The notes below the pieces were generated by a model that was not told the origin of the DNA, searched no databases, and saw only the letters and a list, made by a program, of their open reading frames with translations. A DNA stretch of 22,849 nt from an uncultured Alistipes sp. (lineage in GTDB: Bacteria; Bacteroidota; Bacteroidia; Bacteroidales; Rikenellaceae), in contig CAKVKI010000010.1 in the NCBI GenBank assembly GCA_934754975.1, positions 1-22,849 of the forward strand. The letters are read 5' to 3'. Position 1 is the first letter of the stretch; each line of letters opens with the position of its first letter. This document shows, piece after piece, positions 16,401 to 22,849 of the stretch. Both the position numbers and the translations under genes were made by a program.

Positions 16401-17010
16401 CGACGTCCGTTTCCGCGACCTCAACGACGACAACATCATCAACAACGGCGACGGTACGGTCAACAATCCGGGCGACATGCGCATCATCGGCAACAGCCTG
16501 CCGCGCTACACCTATTCGATCCGCGGCGACCTGAACTGGAACGGCTTCGATTTCGCGGTCTTCTTCCAGGGCGTCGGCAAGATCGACTGGATGCCCAGCG
16601 CCAACTGTTACTACTTCTGGGGGCCCTACAGTTTCCCGACCACCACGTTCATCGCCAAGGATTTCGAACGGCAGGCATGGAGCGAAGACAACCGCAACAC
16701 CTACTTCCCCCGCCGGCGCAGCTACCAGACTTCGAGTGCAGGTTCGATGTACGTCAACACCGACCGTTACCTGCAGGACGCTTCGTACATCCGCCTGAAG
16801 AACATCACGCTGGGTTACACCATTCCGATCAACAAACGCATCCTCGAGAAAGTGCGCGTATACGTCTCGGGCGAGAACCTCGCCTACTGGTCGCCGCTCA
16901 AACGGCACAGTAAGATGATCGACCCCGAAGTAGCCGTAACGCAGGCGACCAACGACTGCCTGTATCCCTATTCGCGGACCTTCTCCGTAGGCGTGGACAT
17001 CACCTTCTAA
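13459..17010 (+). CDS. SusC-family TonB-dependent transducer with N-terminal STN domain
   Basis: 1183 residues, complete. Order of parts: signal peptide (cleavage after ALA, about residue 33); STN secretin/TonB signalling domain (about 36-108, IDLKLTNVTVKEAIEAL to ITGKSISVTK); carboxypeptidase-regulatory-like domain (121-192, including VPGATIIVDGT and FIGYQPQTVEV); the SusC signature DEVVVVGYGQ at 199-208; plug domain with ALQGADPSLLL, LVLVDGIEA and SVLKDASACSIYGAKASAGVVLITTK; then the 22-stranded barrel with LRLKNITLGYT near the end and a final aromatic strand (SVGVDITF). The STN domain is what lets a receptor signal to a FecR anti-sigma factor, and FecR and sigma genes lie immediately upstream, so this is a self-regulating uptake system. 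The imported substrate is unknown. Confidence 0.97.
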   Translation: MKKLYNRTAVFYARTIVGLFALCLLALPSPALAQAIDLKLTNVTVKEAIEALNQRENYSVAIKSAGVDMQRRVSISAQNASIDEVLAQIFADQDITYTITGKSISVTKAAPKNPAVDKDLLKGVVKDNLNLPVPGATIIVDGTNNGTTTMSNGDFTLENVKLPATLVVSFIGYQPQTVEVTTYAPVNITLMESTAAIDEVVVVGYGQQKRVNVTGAVGTISGKDLNNRPVTNTAAALQGADPSLLLTLGSGSIEGKNYDVKIRGAVSLNSGSPLVLVDGIEASLAQVNPNDIESVSVLKDASACSIYGAKASAGVVLITTKSGKAGTLKVNYNGRFGMSWNTTSTDFITSGYDYVKLTNEFTYTYRGFNGWNYSDEEMQMLYDRRNDKTEHPDRPWVVTDNNGKYRYLGNFDWYDYMFKRSRPETEHNISLTGGNEKINYYVSGRYLYREGLFNQGSEDIYNGYSFRTKIAAEVTPWMHYSNNISMEVTDYKYGGYWEQDGSESLASQGILYNVANNISPTFVPVNPDGTTFMYSNGIQFANSPIASGRGGVFADGRNKNSRKNNYYIITNRVTFDLTRNKDLKLNADYTYRRRDNLGAYRSYPTANTWNATQTAVVDFTNGSIYDFYQEDRYYYNGHVVNAYLDYGHSWGKHNFSAVAGGNFEDFRSSELSVRQKGSLSEKLSFINMAQGEIERCVESNTAYRTLGYFARANYDYAGKYLFEVSARYDGSSRFAANDRWGFFPSASVGWRMSEEKFWEPVRGWWDNAKVRFSYGSLGNQQVSNYYYIETISTGQLGYTFNGTEKANYASASNPISDGLTWETVVTYNLGFDLGFLKNRLSVSADLYIRDTKDMLTTSITLPDVFGAPSPKENCADLRTKGYEITVGWRDRHMVAGKPFSYGISASLGDYKSKITKYKNDDKLLSDHYTGKTLGEIWGYRTDGLFKTDEEAARYQARINDKAVNNRVYTSSVPAEARLRAGDVRFRDLNDDNIINNGDGTVNNPGDMRIIGNSLPRYTYSIRGDLNWNGFDFAVFFQGVGKIDWMPSANCYYFWGPYSFPTTTFIAKDFERQAWSEDNRNTYFPRRRSYQTSSAGSMYVNTDRYLQDASYIRLKNITLGYTIPINKRILEKVRVYVSGENLAYWSPLKRHSKMIDPEVAVTQATNDCLYPYSRTFSVGVDITF

Positions 17011-17038
17011 TTAACCGGAAAGCTTATTTCGATCAACC

Positions 17039-18856
17039 ATGAAAACCATCAGCAAAATATTGATATTCGTTTCGATGAGTCTGGCGCTGTCGGGCTGCGA
17101 CGACTTCCTGACCAAGGAGCCGGAAACGAACCTTTCGCCCAATACGTTCTTCTCGAGCGAAGCGGAGCTGGAACTCTGGACCAACCGCTTCTACAATCTC
17201 TTCGCAGGCCCCGACACCGATGCCGTCCAGGTCTCCGACATCCAGATCGCCAAGAACCTCAGCGCCGTGCAGCAGGGAACACGCTCCCCGGCCACCGAAA
17301 GCTGGGGCACCAGCGCCTGGGCCTACCTGCGTTACATCAACTATTACCTCGAACGCTCGGGCAACTGCCCGGACGAGGCGGTCCGCCAGCGCTACGACGG
17401 CGTGGCCTATTTCTTCCGCGCGCTGTTTTACTTCGAAAAGGTACGCAAATACGGCGACATTCCCTATTACGACTTCGTGATTCCGTCGAACGACTGGGCT
17501 TCGCTCAAACGGCCGCGCGACAGCCGGGGATTCGTAATGAAGAAGGTCATGGAGGACCTCGACCGCGCCATCACGGACCTGCCAGACAACTGGCCCAGCG
17601 ACGCGCTCTACCGGCTGAGTAAAAACGCCGCGCGCGCCATGAAAGCCCGCGCCGCGCTCTACGAAGGCACCTTCCGCAAATACCACGGCATTGCCGACGA
17701 GACGATCGACGGGGTGACCATCTCGGCCGACTATTTCCTCGGGCTGGCCGCCGACGCAGCATGGGCCGTCATGGAGCAGAACAAATACTCGCTCTACAAA
17801 GGCAACACGCTCAAACTCGACGCCCCCTACCGCGAATATTTCATCCTCGAAGACGGCGACGCCAAGGAGACGATCCTCTCGATGCGCTTCAACGCCGACA
17901 TCCTCGTGCGCCACGGCATCCAGTTCACGTTCCGCAACATGCGCCACAGCGCCACGCAGCGACTGGTGAACCACTACCTGATGGCCGACGGTTCGAAGAT
18001 TCAGGACCAGCCAGGATACGAGACCATGACCTACAACCAGCAGTTCCAGAACCGCGACCCGCGCATGGCGCAGACGCTGATGGCTCCGGGATACGTGGAC
18101 CTGAACGGCATCGACGAAGTGATCGAGGACTGCAAGAGCTACGACATGACGGGCTACCGCTTCATCAAGTTCGTGAGCGACGACACGCATAACGGCGCCA
18201 CCACCTCGACCACCGACTGGCCGGTATTCCGCTATCCGGAAATCCTGCTGACCTACGCCGAGGCCAAAGCCGAACTGGGCACGCTCACCCCGGACGACAT
18301 CGCCCTGACCGTCGACGTCGTCCGCGACCGCGTGGGCATGCAGGGCCTCGACATGGCGGCCGCCAACAACAATCCCGATCCCCTGCTGGCAAGCTACTAC
18401 CCCAACGTCAATTCGGGCGCGAACAAAGGCGTGATCCTCGAAATCCGCCGCGAACGCACTGTCGAACTTCCCTGCGAAGGCCTGCGCCAGTGGGATATGT
18501 TCCGCTGGAAGGAGGGCGCGCAGCTGGTTCCCTCGTCGAACGGGCTCGACGGCTTCCTGGGCTGTTACTTCCCCGGGCTGGGCGAATACGACATGAACGG
18601 CGACGGCAAGGCGGACCTCTGCCTGTGGAGCGGCACGAAGCCCTCCACGACCTGCGACGCGATGCTCGAAATCGGCGAAGGCCGGGACGCCCAGCTGACC
18701 GACGGCACGAGCGGCTACATCGTCTGCTTCCGGGGCCGCACCTACAAATGGGAGGAGGGCCGCGACTACCTGTGGCCGATCCCGACCGACCAGCGCGTGG
18801 CCACGGGAGGCGCCCTGAGCCAGAACCCGGGTTACGAAGACGGGCTGAGTTTCTGA
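17039..18856 (+). CDS. SusD/RagB-family nutrient-binding lipoprotein
   Basis: 605 residues, at the long end for SusD. The signal peptide has lipobox LSGC with Cys20, followed by DDFLTKEPETN, the family-typical N-terminus of the mature protein. YFFRALFYFEKVRKYGDIPYYD (about 125-145) is the conserved TPR helix pair, ILLTYAEAKAELG lies in the C-terminal half, and LEIRRERTVELPCEGLRQWDMFRW is the RagB signature. A 60-residue stretch after this (about 515-575), with a DMNGDGKADLCLW segment resembling a Ca-binding turn, accounts for the extra length. It forms the surface lid of the SusC encoded 28 bases upstream. No sequence feature tells the ligand. Confidence 0.96.
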   Translation: MKTISKILIFVSMSLALSGCDDFLTKEPETNLSPNTFFSSEAELELWTNRFYNLFAGPDTDAVQVSDIQIAKNLSAVQQGTRSPATESWGTSAWAYLRYINYYLERSGNCPDEAVRQRYDGVAYFFRALFYFEKVRKYGDIPYYDFVIPSNDWASLKRPRDSRGFVMKKVMEDLDRAITDLPDNWPSDALYRLSKNAARAMKARAALYEGTFRKYHGIADETIDGVTISADYFLGLAADAAWAVMEQNKYSLYKGNTLKLDAPYREYFILEDGDAKETILSMRFNADILVRHGIQFTFRNMRHSATQRLVNHYLMADGSKIQDQPGYETMTYNQQFQNRDPRMAQTLMAPGYVDLNGIDEVIEDCKSYDMTGYRFIKFVSDDTHNGATTSTTDWPVFRYPEILLTYAEAKAELGTLTPDDIALTVDVVRDRVGMQGLDMAAANNNPDPLLASYYPNVNSGANKGVILEIRRERTVELPCEGLRQWDMFRWKEGAQLVPSSNGLDGFLGCYFPGLGEYDMNGDGKADLCLWSGTKPSTTCDAMLEIGEGRDAQLTDGTSGYIVCFRGRTYKWEEGRDYLWPIPTDQRVATGGALSQNPGYEDGLSF

Positions 18857-18875
18857 CACCCCTTTACTCCACAGC

Positions 18876-18912
18876 AAAAAAAAGAGGTATTCCGGTGATC
18901 GGAATACCTCTT
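18876..18912. terminator. Strong hairpin after susD, better formed as a minus-strand terminator
   Basis: A perfect 13-bp stem (18882-18894 with 18900-18912), loop GTGAT. Eight A precede it at 18876-18883, giving a T-run only on the minus strand; on the plus strand it is followed by CTTCG rather than T. On the plus strand it may act as an attenuator or 3'-stabilising element between susD and the nuclease gene. Confidence 0.65.
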
Positions 18913-18948
18913 CTTCGAAAAACAAATTCACCAAAAACCACTGAGACC

Positions 18949-19746
18949 ATGAAAAAACTGCTTTTGCTTCTCTTCGCGGCGGCCCTCTCCCTGACCGCTT
19001 CCGAACCGGCGCGGGCCTGGGGGCGCGAAGGCCACGAGACGATCGCCAAAATCGCCGAACGCAACCTCACCAAACGGGCGAAAAAACGGATCGAGAAGTA
19101 CCTCGGCGGACACTCCGTCGTCTACTACGCCAAATGGATGGACGAATACCGCCAAACACCCGAATACGCCTTTACCAACGACTGGCACACGGCGCCCGTC
19201 GGCGCAGACCTGCGCTACAGCGACTCTCTGCTCAAACCGGAGAAAGGCAACGCCGTTTACGGGCTGGAACTGGCCATCCGCAACCTCAAGGATTACCGCA
19301 GCCTGACCGACTCGGCCGTAGCGGTCAACCTGAAATACGTCATCCACCTGGTCGGCGACATGCACTGCCCGGCGCACATCAAATACACGACCCACAACAT
19401 GAAATACGACGTACTGTTCGAGGACAAATACCGCAAGCCGCACAAATTCTATGTCCACCACGTCTGGGACAATGAGATCATCACCACGACCCGTATCTGG
19501 TCGGTCACGGAGTGGGCCGGCGAACTGGACCGCGCATCGAAACAGGAGAAAGCCGCCGTGCAGGCCGGAACGCCGCGCGACTGGCTGCACGACAGCGCCG
19601 TGGCCTGCGAAGTGCAGTTCGAGTGGGCCAAACCCGACCAGCGGCTGGGGCAGGATTTCCTGAACAAGGCCCTGCCGCTGGTCGAGAGCCAGATCCGCAA
19701 CGCCGGCTACCGGCTGGCCGCCGTCCTGAACGGGCTTTTCGACTGA
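18949..19746 (+). CDS. Secreted S1/P1-type zinc nuclease
   Basis: 265 residues with a signal peptide ending ARA, so that the mature protein begins with Trp24. S1/P1 nucleases are tri-zinc enzymes cutting single-stranded DNA and RNA, using the N-terminal Trp as a ligand. All nine expected ligands can be placed with the spacing I recall for P1: W24, H29 (WGREGHE), D65, H80 (NDWH), H133, D137 and H143 (HLVGDMHCPAH), H170 and D174 (HHVWD). The enzyme should therefore be active in the periplasm or outside the cell. It follows susD by 92 bases, with a hairpin but no visible promoter between them, so partial read-through from the SusC/D operon is the likely source of transcription. The ATG at 18949 leads straight into the signal peptide. 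Confidence 0.93.
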   Translation: MKKLLLLLFAAALSLTASEPARAWGREGHETIAKIAERNLTKRAKKRIEKYLGGHSVVYYAKWMDEYRQTPEYAFTNDWHTAPVGADLRYSDSLLKPEKGNAVYGLELAIRNLKDYRSLTDSAVAVNLKYVIHLVGDMHCPAHIKYTTHNMKYDVLFEDKYRKPHKFYVHHVWDNEIITTTRIWSVTEWAGELDRASKQEKAAVQAGTPRDWLHDSAVACEVQFEWAKPDQRLGQDFLNKALPLVESQIRNAGYRLAAVLNGLFD

Positions 19747-19763
19747 CACGGCCGACAAATTAT

Positions 19764-19802
19764 AAAAACACCCGTCACTCGCAGCGAGTGACGGGTATTT
19801 TT
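19764..19802. terminator. Bidirectional terminator between the nuclease and glycerophosphodiesterase genes
   Basis: A perfect 12-bp stem (19770-19781 with 19785-19796), loop CAG, A-run at 19764-19768 and T-run at 19798-19802. It serves the convergent genes on both sides. Confidence 0.92.
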
Positions 19803-19830
19803 ATGAAAACGGAAACGATCGGACTTCCGA

Positions 19831-19839
19831 GGGGGGGGG
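19831..19839. repeat. G9 homopolymer in the convergent intergenic region
   Basis: Nine consecutive G, 21 bases beyond the stop codon of the minus-strand glycerophosphodiesterase gene, with a small CGCCG/CGGCG hairpin between. Non-coding; may also be prone to length change. Confidence 0.8.
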
Positions 19840-19859
19840 ACCGCTCCGCCGGTGCGGCG

Positions 19860-20795
19860 TCAGTCGTGCCGTCCCTGCGAACGCAGGTAGGAAATCAGCA
19901 GTTCCGGACGGTCGGTCTGAATCATCGTCGCCCCCATATCGAGCAGCTTGCCGTAAACCGCATCGGGATCGTTCTTCTCCCACGCCACATCGTCGCACAA
20001 GCCGCCGCAAAGCGACTCCCACAGCGAATTGACCCAGAGTTTCGATCCGCTCTCCACCACTTTTTCCATGCACTCCTTCACTTCAGGCGTGTATTCATCC
20101 CAGCATACTTCGTAGGCCAGCGGCACGATCCCCTTCGACATATATTCGCCGAAAAGTGCCTTCCCCTGCGGCTTGAGTATGTCGATGATCGGCATATACA
20201 TCATATTATGTTCGTATTCGCCGAACTTAGCGGCGACGGCTTCCGCCGGACGCTTGCCCTTGATGAGCATCTGCTCCGTCACGCCGAGTTCCTCGCTGAT
20301 CTTCAGCGCCATGTCGTAAAACTCATACCCCTGGTCGATATTGACCACGATACGGTCCTTGCAGGCGGCGAGCGCTTCGCGCAGGGTCGGCATCTTCTGC
20401 GGCGTCCGCACGCCGTGCGCCGTACGCAGGAAACAGCGCTGAATCGAATCATAGGTGATGTCGCACACACGTCCCCGCCCGGTAGTGGTTCGGTCGATGG
20501 TATGGTCGTGACAAAGCACCAGCACGCTGTCTTTCGTAAGTTTGAGGTCCAGCTCCATGATATCGACGCCCATGCGAATCACCGATTCGATGGCGGGAAT
20601 CGAATTCTCCGGATAGTTGCGCCAGTCTCCGCGGTGTGAAGCCACCACGACATATTCCGACGCGGGATCGTGGATCTCGGCCACGATTTTCGCCGCATGC
20701 GTCGGATATTCCGGGGCGGCGGTTTTAGAACCGGCGCATCCCCACAGCAATGCGGGGATGGCCAGAAAGCAGATAACAGATCTCTTCATAAACAT
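19860..20795 (-). CDS. Glycerophosphodiester phosphodiesterase lipoprotein
   Basis: 311 residues. The N-terminus is a lipoprotein signal peptide with lipobox LWGC (Cys20 from the first ATG). The GDPD TIM-barrel motifs are in order: SHRGDWRNYPENS (H54, R55, E63, N64), MELDLKLTKDSVLVLCHDHTIDRTT (E81, D83, H96), VNIDQGYEFYD in the middle, and IQTDRPELLISYL at the C-terminus. These are the catalytic His/Arg, metal-binding Glu-Asp and second His of the family. Such enzymes release glycerol-3-phosphate from glycerophosphodiesters such as deacylated phospholipids; some Bacteroidetes relatives act on other phosphodiesters. It lies 14 bases after a DUF4886 protein gene and is probably cotranscribed with it. 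A second ATG at 20789 would give a more typical MKRS start. Confidence 0.93.
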   Translation of the reverse strand: MFMKRSVICFLAIPALLWGCAGSKTAAPEYPTHAAKIVAEIHDPASEYVVVASHRGDWRNYPENSIPAIESVIRMGVDIMELDLKLTKDSVLVLCHDHTIDRTTTGRGRVCDITYDSIQRCFLRTAHGVRTPQKMPTLREALAACKDRIVVNIDQGYEFYDMALKISEELGVTEQMLIKGKRPAEAVAAKFGEYEHNMMYMPIIDILKPQGKALFGEYMSKGIVPLAYEVCWDEYTPEVKECMEKVVESGSKLWVNSLWESLCGGLCDDVAWEKNDPDAVYGKLLDMGATMIQTDRPELLISYLRSQGRHD

Positions 20796-20809
20796 TTATA
20801 CAGTTTGGT

Positions 20810-22849
20810 TTATCGTTCGATAAAATAGTCGCCCTCGTTGCCCAGCACGACCTGCTCGGCCACCGAACGCAGGTAGGCCGCCTTATCGGGATTCAATCCA
20901 CAGTCGGCCGGATCGGAACCGAACCGCTCGCCGAAAAGCACCAGATAATTGACGCAGGCCTTCAGGTAAGCGCCGTAATCCGACTGATGCTTGTTGTCCG
21001 TGTAGTAGAGATTGATGCCCGAACCGCCCTCGCGCACCTGTCTGAACGCAGGACCGATGGGGGAGACCCACGCCCCGGCGGCCTGCGCCAAAGCTTTGGC
21101 CCCGGCGTCGTTATAGGCTTCGAAGGTCGGGAAGTCGGTAAAGCCGCCGTAGGAAGCAGCCGAGAAGGTCCACGTCTCCTCCAGAATCACTTTGCACGAA
21201 GGCGACGCGGCGCGCACACGGTCGGCCATGGTCGTACAGCCCGTGAGGATCGACGCGGTGGCATCGCGGCCATAAGCGGCGGGATTCTGGCTCTGGTCCT
21301 GCAGGAAAGCGAAATCGTAACCGCCCTGCTCGACGGCGTCGGTCGAGAAGCTCAGCGACAAGTGCTGGGTCAGCGTCTGCGATCCTTTGAAATGGGCCTT
21401 GATATTCAGGGCATGGCCTTCGCGCCAGGCGATCTCCTTGAGCATCCACGTCGGATTGCTGTAATGAGAGAACGAATTACCCAGGCAAAGCACTTTCTTG
21501 GTATCGCGGGGCGTCGCCGTGCCGAAATTCTGCACGTAACTGCCCGTAAATCCGTAAGCCGGAATAGAACTGGCGGCATTGGCCGCCGTGATGCTCTGCG
21601 TCCCGCCCGCACAGGTGTAGGGACCGACGGCGCGGCAGCGGATTTTCACTTCGCCGTCGGTCACGGCGTTTTCGAACCGCATCGTCTGCATAACGGTCGC
21701 ATGCTGGTACGAAGAACCGGTGGCAACGCCCGAACATTTGTAGGTATAGCGGATTGCCGGATTTTCCGGAGCCGCAAGCAGGTCCTCTTCGACGCTCTTC
21801 CAGACTCCGCCGTCGAAATACTCGACGATGAAATACTTGGGCGAGTTGGCTTCGCCCGCCATCGTAGCGTTGAAATCAATGACCGATCCGGCGGCAAGAT
21901 TCTCCACCGGGAAGGTATAGAGCCAGTAATCGCCCTCGACCATAGCCGAAACCGAAGGCCGGTTCGAAACGATGTTCCGCGCAAAAGCCGCCGAACTGTT
22001 CGCTTCACCCCTTACGACCGAGATAACGCCCGCTGCACCCGAAGTCGCGGGAACTGCATTGTCGCCGGTCCACGACGAACTGTAACGCGGCAGCGTCGAA
22101 GCCTGGAACACCCACTTGCTGGGGAACGCTTCGCCCTGCGGCTGTTGATCGACCCTTACCGTCGCGCTCTTCGTGCCGTCGGCCGAGGCGAACGTGACGA
22201 CAGCGGAACGCGGCGCGGTTTTCGTATTGGCGTCGGCCCCGATCTTGATATACTGCACGCCGGCGTCTTTGACGCCCGACGCGACAGGTACGTCCGAAAG
22301 GTCGGTAATGCGCGTCCAGCCTTCGTCGGCGCTCACCGTCCAGTCGTAATCGACCGACGAAAGCTGCACCACGGCGGCATCGGTGCCCTGTGCATTCAGC
22401 TCGACCGACGAAAGATTCACGCCGAATTCCGGCTGGGCGGGCACCTGCGATCCGTTGGGGTAATAGAGGATATTCTGGCTGTTCACATGCACGGCCGACG
22501 CATTGTGGTCGCCGATGTAAGACATGTAATTCGTGTAGTTCACGCCGGCCAGCGCATAAGAGCCGTCCTCGTAAGCGCCCAGGTCGCCCTGCGCGATGCA
22601 ATCGCGGAATTCGGCGGGCTTGTTGCACTGTCCGAAGAGCGTTCCCTTGTAATTGGCACGGTCGGTAATCACCAGTCCGTAATTCTCACAGCCGACGAAG
22701 GCGTTGCCGTCGTCATTGACCAGGCAGACGATGCCGCCCGCCGCGCCGCTCGTCTTGCAGATCAGGTTGCCGCGGTTGACGACATTGGTGAGCTTACTGC
22801 CTACGGCCGTAATGCAGGTGATGTTACCGATACGGGCGTTGTTCACCCC
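20810..22849 (-). CDS. Multidomain surface protein with BACON-like and C-terminal DUF4886 (SGNH-like) domains, 5' end missing
   Basis: 680 codons are visible and the frame is still open at the window edge, so the N-terminus and any signal peptide are missing. Parts, counted from the first Val-coded position at 22846: a Gly/Asn/Cys-rich repeat region (1-105) resembling GLUG-type beta-solenoid repeats (NRGNLICKTSGAAGGIVCL, CENYGLVI); a BACON-like beta-sandwich (about 146-236, with DYDWTVSADEGWTRI and SATVRVDQQPQ); a second beta-rich domain (about 242-440); and DUF4886 (about 450-675). The last shows KVLCLGNSFSHYSN with the nucleophile candidate Ser458, FLQDQSQNPA, and YYTDNKHQSDYGAYL, the Asp-x-x-His pair of an SGNH-type hydrolase. 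Likely a surface esterase or deacetylase; substrate unknown. Cotranscribed with the downstream glycerophosphodiesterase. Confidence 0.85.
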   Translation of the reverse strand, partial: GVNNARIGNITCITAVGSKLTNVVNRGNLICKTSGAAGGIVCLVNDDGNAFVGCENYGLVITDRANYKGTLFGQCNKPAEFRDCIAQGDLGAYEDGSYALAGVNYTNYMSYIGDHNASAVHVNSQNILYYPNGSQVPAQPEFGVNLSSVELNAQGTDAAVVQLSSVDYDWTVSADEGWTRITDLSDVPVASGVKDAGVQYIKIGADANTKTAPRSAVVTFASADGTKSATVRVDQQPQGEAFPSKWVFQASTLPRYSSSWTGDNAVPATSGAAGVISVVRGEANSSAAFARNIVSNRPSVSAMVEGDYWLYTFPVENLAAGSVIDFNATMAGEANSPKYFIVEYFDGGVWKSVEEDLLAAPENPAIRYTYKCSGVATGSSYQHATVMQTMRFENAVTDGEVKIRCRAVGPYTCAGGTQSITAANAASSIPAYGFTGSYVQNFGTATPRDTKKVLCLGNSFSHYSNPTWMLKEIAWREGHALNIKAHFKGSQTLTQHLSLSFSTDAVEQGGYDFAFLQDQSQNPAAYGRDATASILTGCTTMADRVRAASPSCKVILEETWTFSAASYGGFTDFPTFEAYNDAGAKALAQAAGAWVSPIGPAFRQVREGGSGINLYYTDNKHQSDYGAYLKACVNYLVLFGERFGSDPADCGLNPDKAAYLRSVAEQVVLGNEGDYFIER

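Noticed and set aside
13444..16908. A 1154-codon open frame on the minus strand
   Set aside because: It is antisense to the complete susC gene. GC-rich codon bias in the plus-strand gene leaves the opposite frame free of stops; the translation is a Val/Arg/Asp-rich sequence with no recognisable domain.
17033..18934. A 633-codon minus-strand frame opposite the second susD
   Set aside because: Same antisense shadow effect; susD has a lipobox and full family motifs on the plus strand.
19847..19859. Terminator for the GDPD gene formed by CGCCG/CGGCG
   Set aside because: The stem is only five base pairs and is followed on the minus strand by a C-run rather than T; the bidirectional hairpin at 19770-19796 is the better candidate.

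Overview
The window looks like chromosomal DNA of a high-GC Bacteroidetes, most likely a gut Bacteroidales such as Alistipes or a relative. This is inferred from two SusC/SusD outer-membrane nutrient-uptake pairs, an ECF sigma/FecR pair of the Bacteroidetes type, several promoters matching the Bacteroidetes consensus (TTTG, about 20 bases, TAnnTTTG), starts without a clear Shine-Dalgarno sequence, and GC-rich codons. No tRNA, rRNA, CRISPR array, insertion sequence or prophage gene was found.

Layout. (1) 1-4607, plus strand: the 3' end of a susC gene, susD, a secreted endonuclease/exonuclease/phosphatase-fold protein and an unrecognised lipoprotein, closed by a strong terminator at 4631-4660. 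(2) 4684-8691, plus strand: a housekeeping block with rimO, a small coiled-coil protein, zapA, a structured RNA that I read as 6S RNA, and rny (RNase Y), ended by a bidirectional terminator. (3) 8710-10705, minus strand: a tight three-gene membrane operon made of a two-part ThrE-type exporter (yjjP-like and yjjB-like) and a DUF6064 protein. (4) 10812-11441: a stand-alone HD-domain protein. (5) 11581-19746, plus strand: ECF sigma factor, FecR anti-sigma factor, SusC with an N-terminal STN signalling domain, SusD, then an S1/P1 zinc nuclease behind a hairpin. (6) 19860-22849, minus strand: a glycerophosphodiesterase lipoprotein preceded by a large multidomain DUF4886 (SGNH-like) protein whose 5' end lies outside the window.

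How the parts fit. In region 5 the STN domain, FecR and sigma factor form the standard trans-envelope circuit: substrate bound at SusC/D signals across the periplasm to FecR, which releases the sigma factor. Both SusC/D systems carry a secreted enzyme of a phosphodiesterase or nuclease family, and the neighbouring minus-strand operon adds a glycerophosphodiesterase and an esterase-like protein. A working idea is that these loci forage phosphodiester-containing material (nucleic acids or phospholipid head groups) rather than only glycans. That is inference from gene families and position.

The most interesting signals are the 6S RNA candidate between zapA and rny, a nine-G homopolymer in the sigma-factor linker that could switch the gene off by slippage, the SusC/D-nuclease pairings, and a hairpin downstream of the second susD whose T-tract faces the antisense strand.
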